In this document: in pieces, positions 33,434-41,379 of the stretch
Numbering within the stretch: the stretch's first letter is position 1
How the letters are laid out: each line of letters opens with the position of its first letter
Assembly (NCBI GenBank): GCA_020073445.1
Contig: JAIQFE010000001.1
Span: 62,001-126,000, forward strand
Reading direction: 5' to 3'
DNA from: Terriglobia bacterium
GTDB lineage: Bacteria; Acidobacteriota; Terriglobia; Bryobacterales; Bryobacteraceae
DNA: 64,000 nt
Made by a program: the position numbers and the translations under genes
The notes under the pieces: model-generated
Seen by the model: the letters and a program-made list of their open reading frames with translations, nothing else
The model's database searches: none
Told to the model about the DNA's origin: nothing

Positions 33434-34765
33434 ATGAAGGATGTAACAAAAGCTTCCGCTACAGACAACATGGACTGCTGTCCCGAGCTATCGAAAGATC
33501 CCTGTTGCGACATTCTGGATCTTCGCTATCGGCTCCCACATCGGATCCAGGTAAAGGACGCTGCCGGGCGCGTGGATGTGGTCACTGTTGAAGTGATCTT
33601 GCATGTCCGCATTACCCGCTGTCCGGGGCCGTTGTCGCTGGGCGATCCCATCCATACGATGACGCTGCTGCCGGGGGAGAAGGTGAAGCTGTTCACTTCA
33701 GACCGCCGCACCAGGTACACGTTTGACAGCTCGACTAAGGTCTCCTACCGCAATGAACAGCTGTCGGAAGAGCGTTACTTCATGGCGGCGATGCAGAACT
33801 CCATGCAGGATCTGACCGTTACGAACTCCAGCCACAGTTCGGCCTCGGAAAGCGGCAAGTGGGACTTTCACGGGGATGCAAGCGGGTCCATCGGCTTCTT
33901 CTCGGCTAGCGCCGATACCAATGCCAACGGGTCGCACAGTGGATCGTCGACATCGGATTTCCTGAGCCAGTTATCCTCGCACGCCCGCGCGTCATCCAGC
34001 CAGTCGGCGCAGGCTACGCACGCCGCCGCGTCCCTCTCGATCGGCGAAGTTTCGACCAGGACTCATACGGAAGCCGAATCGGAGGATCATTTCGAATCCT
34101 CGTCGCGCGAGTTCTCCAATCCCAATCACTGCCACGCCGTCACTTTCTTTTTCTATCGCCTGAACAAGAAGCAGACCGTCAAGATCACGCTGGAACGGAT
34201 CGAGCGTCGTGTCGACGATCCTGCGGCGCCCACGCGGGTTTCGCTCAACCCTCCGGTATCGAGAGGACAGATCGACGTGGTTCCGGCAAGCGTGCTCGCA
34301 ACGCAAAAGGACCGCGTGGCCATCGAGCAGATCGGCCGCGACAGTCTGGCGGCGGACGAAAGGCAGCGATTTGGCACCAACCTTTCCAGCGGGACCGCTT
34401 CGCTGGCGTTTGCGCCCGTGTTTCAAGCCGCGCAGGAGCCCCTCTCCGCGGCAGTTCGTAAGGCCGCGCTCGAACAGGCGGATAAGGACCTGGTGGCTGC
34501 CGGGCTCCTGGCCTCCGTCGGCGGTGCGGTTGCTCCACAAGCCCAGAAGAACTTTGAGGTGGTCAGCGAATCCTGCCTGCCGACCGCGGGTGTGATCGTA
34601 AAAGGCTGTATCGACACCTGCGATATCTGCGAACCCGAGGTTCAACGAAGGATTGAGCTGGAGCTCGAGGAAAAAGAGCTGCGCAATCAACTGCTAAAGA
34701 AGCAAATCGACCTGCTGGAGAAATCGCAAGAGTACCGCTGCTGCCCGCCCGATTCTGAGTCGTAA
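33434..34765 (+). CDS. 443-aa hypothetical protein with Cys pairs, Ser/His-rich centre and coiled coil
   Basis: No family recognised. Residues 1-30 carry two CC pairs (MDCCPELSKDPCCDIL). Residues about 30-125 look like a beta domain (VVTVEVILHVRITRCPG to TMTLLPGEKVKLFTSDRR). Residues about 130-225 are low-complexity Ser/His/Ala (SSHSSASES, SSHARASSSQSAQATHAA). A second beta unit follows (HAVTFFFYRLNKKQTVKIT). The C-terminus has CIDTCDICEP, a Glu/Leu coiled coil (RRIELELEEKELRNQLLKKQ) and a final CC. AAAGGAG precedes the ATG. It has its own ECF-type promoter. A self-assembling or surface protein is conceivable; there is no signal peptide. Confidence 0.85.
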   Translation: MKDVTKASATDNMDCCPELSKDPCCDILDLRYRLPHRIQVKDAAGRVDVVTVEVILHVRITRCPGPLSLGDPIHTMTLLPGEKVKLFTSDRRTRYTFDSSTKVSYRNEQLSEERYFMAAMQNSMQDLTVTNSSHSSASESGKWDFHGDASGSIGFFSASADTNANGSHSGSSTSDFLSQLSSHARASSSQSAQATHAAASLSIGEVSTRTHTEAESEDHFESSSREFSNPNHCHAVTFFFYRLNKKQTVKITLERIERRVDDPAAPTRVSLNPPVSRGQIDVVPASVLATQKDRVAIEQIGRDSLAADERQRFGTNLSSGTASLAFAPVFQAAQEPLSAAVRKAALEQADKDLVAAGLLASVGGAVAPQAQKNFEVVSESCLPTAGVIVKGCIDTCDICEPEVQRRIELELEEKELRNQLLKKQIDLLEKSQEYRCCPPDSES

Positions 34766-34788
34766 GGTTCTTTTCGATAGGGGAAGGC

Positions 34789-34816
34789 GGAAACGTTGTC
34801 CACGCCGCCTTCACTA
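34789..34816 (+). promoter_or_regulatory. predicted ECF-type promoter, site 3 (739-aa protein operon)
   Basis: GGAAACG, 15 bases, TCACTA; 48 bases to the ATG at 34865. It differs from the other three sites only at the first base of the -35 box. Confidence 0.6.
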
Positions 34817-34864
34817 TTGATCGCACAACAATCTCTCTCGATCGAAGCTGAAAGGAAATCTCAC

Positions 34865-37084
34865 ATGGCTATCACGATGCAAGGAAGTTGGACTGTCCGC
34901 GTTTCGACGCTGAGTGCGGCGTTCAAGCAGCGGTTCGTCATAACAGGCGCGTCCGCGGGCAACGGAACTTATCCAGGCACGCCGGGAACCAGCGTGTTCG
35001 CAACCGGAGCTCAGTGGTCCGTAAACGTTCAGAACTCCTCGGACGGAGGTGCAACCTGGGTGGACTCGGCCCAGCGGATCACTTTTCCAACCGTGTCGGG
35101 CGGGTTGCTGAAGTTCGATATCCGCTCGGACGATAGCGCCGGCGATAAGGACTACAACGACCTGATCCTCACTTGCTCCATGCCGGCGAGCTCCAGCGAC
35201 TACGTCGTGTATGGAACCGCGAAGACTTACTCCGGACGTTGCTTCCGGAATCCATGCCGGAACGACTATGTGGTGCTGGATCCGCACATCCATCTCGAGA
35301 ACATCTGCCAGCGTTTCCCGGAAATCTGCGGCGTCATAGAAAAACTCTATCCGGAACGGATCGTCAAGAGGCCTTTCCCGCTGCCGGATCCGCCGCCGGA
35401 CCTCCGTCCCATTGTCCTCCCGACTGGCGTGGTGAGCGCTGCAACGGGTATCGCGTTTTACTCAAAGGGGCTGCCCGCGCAGTCCGATGTCGCGACGGAG
35501 AAGCAGGCCGTAGAAAAGCTCACGCCGGACGCGAGGGAGAAGCGCGCAACGGAACAGCTGCAGACTACCGCCCGGGCCGTGACTTTCAACGCAGCCGCAG
35601 CGAAATCCGGAGCGGATCTCCTGACAGCCGCGGATCGCGCTGCCATCGCCTCGATTATCGACGCCGGGATCAAGGCTTTTCCGTGCAATGTGGATCCGGC
35701 CCCGGGACTGCTCTTGCGTTTCCAGGAATACGACCGGACCGCAGGGGAGAAACTGGGCGGACCATACACCGGAACCGGCGATCGTCAAGACCTGGGCCTA
35801 GCAGTAACCGACGAACTCGGGAACTACATCTTCCGCTTCGCTCCAACCCTTGCCGATATAGCAGCCGAGGTATCCGACGTGGCCAGCGGGGAATCTCTTG
35901 CGACTCAACTCCGGCCGGACGTGATCGTTCAAGTCCTGGGCACGGGCATGACGATGACGTATGAGACCGCTCCGTATTACAACATCCTGAACGTCCAGCG
36001 GATCGACTTATGCATTCCTTATGCGAGTGCGCATCCCAATCGGGCGTGCTCCGGCGATCGCGTCATACAGCGCATCGGCGATGTCATCGTGCTGCACTCG
36101 GCATTGGGCGGCCATCCCAACACTTTGGACGCGGACGGGAAAATCACCTGCAGAAATGCCAACGCGCCTGTGGTGGATTGCGCCGGTTGGCGCGGAGGCT
36201 TGCGTCTGTATTGCTGCTTCGGCAAGCCGGAAGCGCTCCGCTACGCCATCTTCTTCAAGCTCCCGTCAGAGACGAACTGGCATCCCGTCAACCAGACCCA
36301 CGTCCTGAACTACATACCCGACTTCGCGCCCGGATACACAGGCACCCCGGTCGGGCCCACGTTGCATAACGTGAATCCGAGCGTCCCCACGGGGCTCGCG
36401 CCGAACACGCCGATTCCGACGTACGCCAACCACGAGAACGATTTGAACTGGATCGAGAACGATCTGAAAATGATCCTGAGCTCGAGTTTGTATCGCGCCC
36501 AAGACGATCCTGGTCCGGTGGACTTTCACATCGAAGCGTATGATGGCGCCGGTAATTTTATTGCAGCCACCGCCGACACGATTACACTCTATATCCACAA
36601 CCAGACGACCATGGTCGGACGGCCGCAAAACAGCAAGGGCGATATCCAGTCCATCACCATGGGCGCCACCACACTGGGCGATTGCACGCTGTTCAATCTC
36701 AGTTCACCGAATGTCGCGCTGACGGTGAAGTATCGCGCCGTGGATCCCGCCGGATTCCTGCAAGGCTGGACGCTGACGGTAACTCGCGGAAACAATAACA
36801 ATGTGCCGGTAACCGTGGCCGGCGGGGTCGCCCCTCGCACTTACAACACTCCGCCTGACCCGCTCGACTGCGACTTCACGGGCACGCGCGAGTTCGGGAA
36901 CGTGGACGACTATGTCACCACGGATCTGCAGCCGTCAGGAGGCGCGAACTGGCTCCCCGATGACGTTACCTTCTGTGCCTTCGCTTTCACGCTGCGGGCA
37001 TATGATCGCGTCACCGATGGTCGTGACTGGCATCCGGAGGTCGTGTTCTGGCAGGACCTGATCGGATTGAGTTACGGATCCTGA
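34865..37084 (+). CDS. 739-aa hypothetical protein, beta-rich
   Basis: No family recognised and no signal peptide. The first 100 residues resemble a carbohydrate- or calcium-binding sandwich: QGSWTVRVSTLSAAFKQRF to FDIRSDDSAGDKDYNDLI, where DKDYND recalls calcium-binding DUF4114-type loops. A central part (YDRTAGEKLGGPYTGTGDRQ) reads like a transthyretin/SdrD-type repeat. Several Cys follow (DLCIPYASAHPNRACSGD, CCFGK). The C-terminus is again beta-rich and ends with LIGLSYGS. I use the ATG at 34865 with AAAGGAAA upstream; the TTG at 34796 lies inside the promoter element. DUF1360 follows 11 bases later. Confidence 0.85.
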   Translation: MAITMQGSWTVRVSTLSAAFKQRFVITGASAGNGTYPGTPGTSVFATGAQWSVNVQNSSDGGATWVDSAQRITFPTVSGGLLKFDIRSDDSAGDKDYNDLILTCSMPASSSDYVVYGTAKTYSGRCFRNPCRNDYVVLDPHIHLENICQRFPEICGVIEKLYPERIVKRPFPLPDPPPDLRPIVLPTGVVSAATGIAFYSKGLPAQSDVATEKQAVEKLTPDAREKRATEQLQTTARAVTFNAAAAKSGADLLTAADRAAIASIIDAGIKAFPCNVDPAPGLLLRFQEYDRTAGEKLGGPYTGTGDRQDLGLAVTDELGNYIFRFAPTLADIAAEVSDVASGESLATQLRPDVIVQVLGTGMTMTYETAPYYNILNVQRIDLCIPYASAHPNRACSGDRVIQRIGDVIVLHSALGGHPNTLDADGKITCRNANAPVVDCAGWRGGLRLYCCFGKPEALRYAIFFKLPSETNWHPVNQTHVLNYIPDFAPGYTGTPVGPTLHNVNPSVPTGLAPNTPIPTYANHENDLNWIENDLKMILSSSLYRAQDDPGPVDFHIEAYDGAGNFIAATADTITLYIHNQTTMVGRPQNSKGDIQSITMGATTLGDCTLFNLSSPNVALTVKYRAVDPAGFLQGWTLTVTRGNNNNVPVTVAGGVAPRTYNTPPDPLDCDFTGTREFGNVDDYVTTDLQPSGGANWLPDDVTFCAFAFTLRAYDRVTDGRDWHPEVVFWQDLIGLSYGS

Positions 37085-37095
37085 CAGGTCGAAAA

Positions 37096-37440
37096 ATGCA
37101 GTTCTACAGGCTGGTCCTGGCAATCCTCGGCGTGTGGCGGGTAACTCACTTGCTACACGCTGAGGATGGTCCAGCGGACCTTTTTACGAGACTCCGCACG
37201 GCTCTCGGCTCAAATATGGCCGGAAGAGCGCTCGATTGTTTCTACTGCTTGAGTCTGTGGACCGCTCTTCCCACCGCATATTGGCTTGGGCAAACATGGG
37301 GCGAACGTGTTCTTGTGTGGCTAGCGACGTCCGCTGGGGCGATTCTGCTGGAACGCATGACAGCGCCCCGCTCTGCCCAGGCCACGTATTTCGAGGATCC
37401 CCTGGAAATGACCGAGGAGCGCGATGTGCAACTGCGGTAA
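37096..37440 (+). CDS. DUF1360 domain-containing membrane protein
   Basis: 114-aa protein recognised by the DUF1360 signature: LVLAILGVWRVTHLLHAEDG at the N-terminus and LDCFYCLSLWTALPTAYWLG in the middle, with two to three hydrophobic helices. Function is unknown; the family is known from spore-forming bacteria and phage-like regions. It lies 11 bases after the 739-aa gene and overlaps the next gene by 17 bases. Confidence 0.88.
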   Translation: MQFYRLVLAILGVWRVTHLLHAEDGPADLFTRLRTALGSNMAGRALDCFYCLSLWTALPTAYWLGQTWGERVLVWLATSAGAILLERMTAPRSAQATYFEDPLEMTEERDVQLR

Positions 37441-37690
37441 GAAAACTCAGCCCCGGCCCACCATCGGCACGGCCGAGCCTCCGCCAGCCGCGCTCAAACA
37501 TCCGCCGCCTCAACAGGCAAGCGTGGAATTCGAGTACGTTGGTCCGACGGCCATGACGGTACGCGGCCCGTTCTCAGGCGCGCGATACCGCTTCCACTAC
37601 CCAGGCGCCCGTCTCCGAGTGCATCCACATGACTCGAGCAGCCTTGCAGCCATACCAAATCTTCAAGCTATCTCCCCGCCTAAGGTATAA
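37424..37690 (+). CDS. 88-aa Cys-motif protein, hypothetical
   Basis: Small protein with MCNCGKK at the N-terminus, a Pro-rich linker and a compact beta domain (VEFEYVGPTAMTVRGPFSG, RYRFHYPGARLRVHPHD). Genes of this pattern occur near phage-type structural genes, but I cannot name a family. It starts 17 bases inside DUF1360 with GAGGAG upstream. Its TAA stop lies inside the palindrome at 37678-37699. Confidence 0.75.
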   Translation: MCNCGKKTQPRPTIGTAEPPPAALKHPPPQQASVEFEYVGPTAMTVRGPFSGARYRFHYPGARLRVHPHDSSSLAAIPNLQAISPPKV

Positions 37691-37699
37691 ACCTTAGGC
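37678..37699. promoter_or_regulatory. perfect palindrome upstream of the second ECF sigma gene
   Basis: GCCTAAGGT-ATAA-ACCTTAGGC, 9-bp arms. The half-site TAAGGTAT recurs at 37706-37713, and the 7-mer ACCTTAG also occurs at 30498-30504 beside the first sigma gene. No U tract follows, so an operator for the sigma gene is at least as likely as a terminator for the 88-aa gene. Confidence 0.5.
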
Positions 37700-37751
37700 T
37701 GCATTTAAGGTATTAGGGCCATAGAACTAATCGCGAATTCGTACCATACTC

Positions 37752-38366
37752 GTGAATACAATATCGACGATTTCGGGGAGACGGCATCGCGTGACTTATC
37801 AGGCCTTTGATGACGATTATGTGAATCGTTTGATCGCGCAAGACGCGGAAACGGAACATCAGTTCATTTCATATTTCAATGCGTTATTAGTCATCAAACT
37901 CAAACGGACTCTGCGTACACGCCAGGCCATCGAAGACGTCCGCCAGGAAACCTTCCTGCGGGTGTTCCGGGCGATACGAAGAAACGAGCTGGCCAAGCCG
38001 GAACGTCTGGGCGCATTTGTAAATGGAGTCTGCAACAACGTCCTGGCGGAATACTACCGATCCGCGTCGCGCCTCGGCCCGCTTCCAGCAGACGGCCTCG
38101 ACTCGTCAGCGGAATACCGGAACCCCGAGACAGAGCTCCAGGCGGAGGAACGAAAACGGCGCGTGCACGGCATCCTGAAGGAACTGCCCGCCAAGGATCA
38201 GGAGATTCTTCGGCTCATTTTTATCGAGGAACAAGAGAAAGACGAAGTCTGCCGTCGTTGCGGCGTGGACCGAGGTTACCTGCGGGTGATGCTCCATCGC
38301 GCCAAGAACCGCTTTCGGAACCAACTGCCCAAAGCGGGAACTGCCAGTCGCTCGGCCTCCGTTTAA
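37752..38366 (+). CDS. ECF-type RNA polymerase sigma factor (second paralogue)
   Basis: 204-aa sigma factor closely similar along its length to the one at 29871-30473: YVNRLIAQDAETEHQFISYF, AIEDVRQETFLRVFRAIRR, LGAFVNGVCNNVLAEYYR (region 2) and LKELPAKDQEILRLIFIEEQ with CRRCGVDRGYLRVMLHRAK (region 4). GTG start at 37752. No anti-sigma gene is adjacent. Together the two factors bracket the MNIO and large-protein operons, and either could recognise the GAAACG-N15-CACTA element. Confidence 0.92.
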   Translation: MNTISTISGRRHRVTYQAFDDDYVNRLIAQDAETEHQFISYFNALLVIKLKRTLRTRQAIEDVRQETFLRVFRAIRRNELAKPERLGAFVNGVCNNVLAEYYRSASRLGPLPADGLDSSAEYRNPETELQAEERKRRVHGILKELPAKDQEILRLIFIEEQEKDEVCRRCGVDRGYLRVMLHRAKNRFRNQLPKAGTASRSASV

Positions 38367-38399
38367 AGCGGTTTCCGGCCGGATCGCTCCAACGAACTC

Positions 38400-39788
38400 T
38401 TAGTACAGTGAGGGCCGTGCGCCTCCGCCCAGCAGCGACGAGTTCATGTTGACCGTGGTATGCCGGCCTTCATCTCCTCCCCAGGAAAAGAGAATGTAGA
38501 TCAGCGGAAAGCCGCCGGCGCGTAGCGTTAAGCCCGCGGAGTAGCTGTGCCGGAGATGCGTGAAATCGAGATCGCCGCGCGTGTTGGCCACTTTTCCTTC
38601 GTCGATCATCGCAGTCACACCCAGGGGCAGGTCAAAGAGAGAGTGTTCGAAGCTCGCCCGGAACAGCATCGTGTTGGGCGCGCGAAAGCGATAATCCCGA
38701 TAGCTGCCGAGCGATGGAGCGCCGTCAATATCGGACCCTCCCAGAGTCGGCTGAAAGTAAAAAGGCACGGCGTGTCCGGAGGACACAAAGGACTCATTCA
38801 TCATGAACCGCAGGTTAATGCTGCCCTCCAGATTCCGCGATGTGCCTCCGGTGACTGCCGGACAGTCATGCACGGTGAGCCCTGCGGAGCAGTCATTCGG
38901 TCCGTTCGAATCGAGCGGAATCAGCGATCGGGTTTTTCGGTATAGCGGGAACTGATGCGCAAGGTCCAGCGTGAACCGGTTGAAGGAAAATTGCGAAGCG
39001 CCCGGCGAAACGAATTCCTTGAATTCGGCAAGATAGTTGAGGCGCACGAAGCCGCCCGCGAACTGGGGACGGATGCGCACGCCTTCCCCGAACTGCGCGA
39101 ACGCGCTTTGCTGGGTGAGTCCTGGGGCTGTGGCGTCCGTGTAAAGCTGGCCGATCGAGGGGCTGGCCTGGTTCAGACTCGGCCGGATGTCCACAAAGCG
39201 GCCGTTGGCCTCGCCCAACAGCGATACATTCAACTTCTTGAAGACCGGCCAGACCGCGTTGGTCCCGACCACGGTCTCCTGCATTCCGAAGTACGACCGT
39301 GCGGATTCCTTGGTGTCGGGACCGATTCCGAAGTAGCTGACCTTCTCCAGCGAAATACCCTGAGCGTAGAGATGGAACACGGGGTATTCCTGAACCGCCA
39401 GATTGGACGTGGTTCCCGAACCACCCGGGCTCACCACGATCTTCCGCCGGGGCACAAACACCGCGGTCATGTATCCTCCGGCTCGCCAGGACCCATTGGG
39501 AGTGGTCACGCCATCCGCGTCCCAGTTCAAGCGCCAGGATTCGTTAGGAGTCCAGTGAGTCACCAGTGCCAAGCCGGCTCCCACGCCGTTTCCGGGCGCC
39601 AGGCTGCCCACGGCGATGTGCAGCGGCTGACCTGTAAACAAAGTCTGCCCACATCCGATGATGGTCTTGAAACCGGTGCAGTCTCCAAGATGATCTTTTT
39701 CATGCCGGAACTCCGCACCCAGGCCGCTTTCTTGCGCGTTAGCCCATCCGGCGAACAGCAAACACCCAACCAATAAAAGATTTCGCAC
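38400..39788 (-). CDS. outer-membrane beta-barrel-like protein
   Basis: 462-aa exported protein. Signal peptide 1-19 (CLLFAGWANA). The mature protein has repeated amphipathic strands ending in aromatic residues (LHIAVGSLAPGNGVGAGLAL, YFGIGPDTKESARSYFGMQE, FTLDLAHQFPLYRKTRSLIP, LRHSYSAGLTLRAGGFPLIY). This resembles BamA/TamA-type surface-antigen barrels, but no POTRA repeats precede it. It is the last gene of the peroxidase-PLC-84 aa-barrel run and converges with the second sigma factor. Confidence 0.7.
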   Translation of the reverse strand: MRNLLLVGCLLFAGWANAQESGLGAEFRHEKDHLGDCTGFKTIIGCGQTLFTGQPLHIAVGSLAPGNGVGAGLALVTHWTPNESWRLNWDADGVTTPNGSWRAGGYMTAVFVPRRKIVVSPGGSGTTSNLAVQEYPVFHLYAQGISLEKVSYFGIGPDTKESARSYFGMQETVVGTNAVWPVFKKLNVSLLGEANGRFVDIRPSLNQASPSIGQLYTDATAPGLTQQSAFAQFGEGVRIRPQFAGGFVRLNYLAEFKEFVSPGASQFSFNRFTLDLAHQFPLYRKTRSLIPLDSNGPNDCSAGLTVHDCPAVTGGTSRNLEGSINLRFMMNESFVSSGHAVPFYFQPTLGGSDIDGAPSLGSYRDYRFRAPNTMLFRASFEHSLFDLPLGVTAMIDEGKVANTRGDLDFTHLRHSYSAGLTLRAGGFPLIYILFSWGGDEGRHTTVNMNSSLLGGGARPSLY

Positions 39789-39796
39789 GATCGGTT

Positions 39797-40051
39797 TTAC
39801 CTTCCACCGCTCTTGGCAACCTTCGGATGAAGGATAGCCGTCATTTTTCGGATATACTCGGCAGCGCTTCCTTCCGTAGTGACGGACTTGGGGTCCGTGC
39901 CAGTCCGTTTTTCCGGAGGAAAGGTTTTCTCCAGTTCCTGAAGATGCTTCACCTGATTCAGCAACAGGGAGTTCTTTGCCAGCGGCCGCTGCATGTTGAA
40001 CGAACCGCGCGAGGGCTTGGGGACCCGAATTAGGTTTGAAGGGGTTGCCAT
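39797..40051 (-). CDS. 84-aa hypothetical protein
   Basis: Small soluble protein (MATPSNLIRVPKPSRGSFNM, then LNQVKHLQELEKTFP and YIRKMTAILHPKVAKSGGR). No family recognised and no signal or membrane segment. The ATG at 40051 has AGGAG 8 bases upstream. It is placed 11 bases after the phospholipase-like gene and 8 bases before the barrel gene, so it belongs to their operon. Confidence 0.75.
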   Translation of the reverse strand: MATPSNLIRVPKPSRGSFNMQRPLAKNSLLLNQVKHLQELEKTFPPEKRTGTDPKSVTTEGSAAEYIRKMTAILHPKVAKSGGR

Positions 40052-40062
40052 GATTTCTCCTG

Positions 40063-41289
40063 TCAAGCGAAGTGGAAGACCGGACAATCGGCGTCCGGCC
40101 GCATCGTGTCTGAAAGTAAGTCTAAGAACGTGAGCGCGGCCTTCTCACGAGGGGAACGCTCGTCGTAGGTTCCGAGAAATTGCTTGGTTACGGTCGCCGG
40201 GATGGAAGCGTGCTCAAAAACCCGGCCGTTCACTGGATCTTCTGTCCCCGGCACCACGGTCGCCTTGGGAATCCAGGGCGAAATCAAGATGGCGGGAACG
40301 CGGACGCCCAATCTGTCGAACGCAAATGGCTGTCCCGGAACTCCCGTGTCCTGATCGGTTGCTTTGAAACCGTCGGCCAGGCAGGCAGGTGGAGGCACGT
40401 GATCGTAGATTCCGCCGTGCTCGTCGTAAGCGATCAGGAGCGCCGTGCTTTTCCAAAGATCGGGGTTCTGGCGGATCGCGTTGTAGATAGAGGCGATAAA
40501 GATTTCTCCCGCCTGTACGTCATGATCGGGGTGCTGATCGGAAGCCAGCTCTTCGCCGCCGCCATCGCCTAAGTGATCGCTGTAATTCGGCTCAACGAAA
40601 GAGTAGTCGGGCAGTTCGCCGCGCTTGCAATCGTCCAGAAACTGCGGATAGGTGGCGAAGATCTTCGGCTGGTTCTTCAGCAGATTCACGATCTCCATGG
40701 TGGAGCTGGCTTGATCGTAGTAGTACAGCTTCGTGTTCTTGCCAGCCTTGAGCATGCGATCGTAAATGCTTAAGAAGGGCGTCTTCGGGTAAAACAGGTT
40801 CATGCCCACCTGGCCGAACGACGTCCCGTAGTGCGCGAACGCGCGATTGCAAATCGTGGGACCGGGGATGGAAGCGAACCAGCCGTTGAAAACCGCGTAG
40901 CTTCGCGCGAGCGTCGTCAATACCGGCAGCTTGTCGGGGGAGAAGTAGAACATGATCTGCCGCGAGTGTTTTACGTCTTTGCGCTGGTCGTAGTAGCTTT
41001 GGACGAAGCCGCCCATGGATGGCGCGGCCGGTGGCCCCGTAGTGCCCGCGTACAGCTGTTTGTGCACCGCCGGGAAGTGATGATCGGGATCCGGATCCAG
41101 CTGGCTCTGGAACTCCGCGAGCGGTTGCACCTTGGCAGGCTCGTTGCTGGTATCGAGATTGGACTCCGTGCCAGTGAGGCCATTGATACGGGGATCCTGC
41201 TTTTTCAAGCCCCCCAGCATGTGGTCGAAGGACCGGTTTTCCATCATCAAGACAACGACGTGCTTCAAATTATCCAGGCCGGCTGACAT
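40063..41289 (-). CDS. phospholipase C/acid phosphatase-like phosphoesterase
   Basis: 408-aa member of the PLC phosphoesterase family. The signature HVVVLMMENRSFDHMLGGL is at residues 9-27; FYFSPDKLPVLTTLARSYAV, DYSFVEPNYSD, DEHGGIYDHVPPP and RVPAILISPWIPKA are further family blocks with the expected metal-binding residues. No signal peptide is visible, unlike secreted PlcC enzymes, so the enzyme may act in the cytoplasm or leave by another route. AGGAG lies upstream of the ATG. A tandem 13-bp repeat sits between it and the peroxidase gene. Confidence 0.9.
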   Translation of the reverse strand: MSAGLDNLKHVVVLMMENRSFDHMLGGLKKQDPRINGLTGTESNLDTSNEPAKVQPLAEFQSQLDPDPDHHFPAVHKQLYAGTTGPPAAPSMGGFVQSYYDQRKDVKHSRQIMFYFSPDKLPVLTTLARSYAVFNGWFASIPGPTICNRAFAHYGTSFGQVGMNLFYPKTPFLSIYDRMLKAGKNTKLYYYDQASSTMEIVNLLKNQPKIFATYPQFLDDCKRGELPDYSFVEPNYSDHLGDGGGEELASDQHPDHDVQAGEIFIASIYNAIRQNPDLWKSTALLIAYDEHGGIYDHVPPPACLADGFKATDQDTGVPGQPFAFDRLGVRVPAILISPWIPKATVVPGTEDPVNGRVFEHASIPATVTKQFLGTYDERSPREKAALTFLDLLSDTMRPDADCPVFHFA

Positions 41290-41303
41290 CTGGCTCCTTG
41301 TTG

Positions 41304-41329
41304 AATAGACAGGATTAATAGACAGGATT
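41304..41329. repeat. tandem duplication of a 13-bp unit
   Basis: AATAGACAGGATT occurs twice head-to-tail in the 90-base gap between the haem peroxidase and phospholipase-like genes, just before the latter's ribosome-binding site. It may be a replication slip or a double binding site. Confidence 0.75.
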
Positions 41330-41379
41330 CGGTTGTGCCCTTAAGTGTTACGAAAAAGCCCACAGCTCGTTTCTTCGAG

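Noticed and set aside
37752-38366. The second sigma gene as autoregulated by the GAAACG-N15-CACTA element
   Set aside because: TAGAACT occurs upstream, but no CACTA lies at the required spacing; the match is too weak to count as a fifth site.
41290-41379. ECF element upstream of the phospholipase-like gene
   Set aside because: AGAAACG is followed by ACACTT after 19 bases, so both spacing and the -10 box fail.
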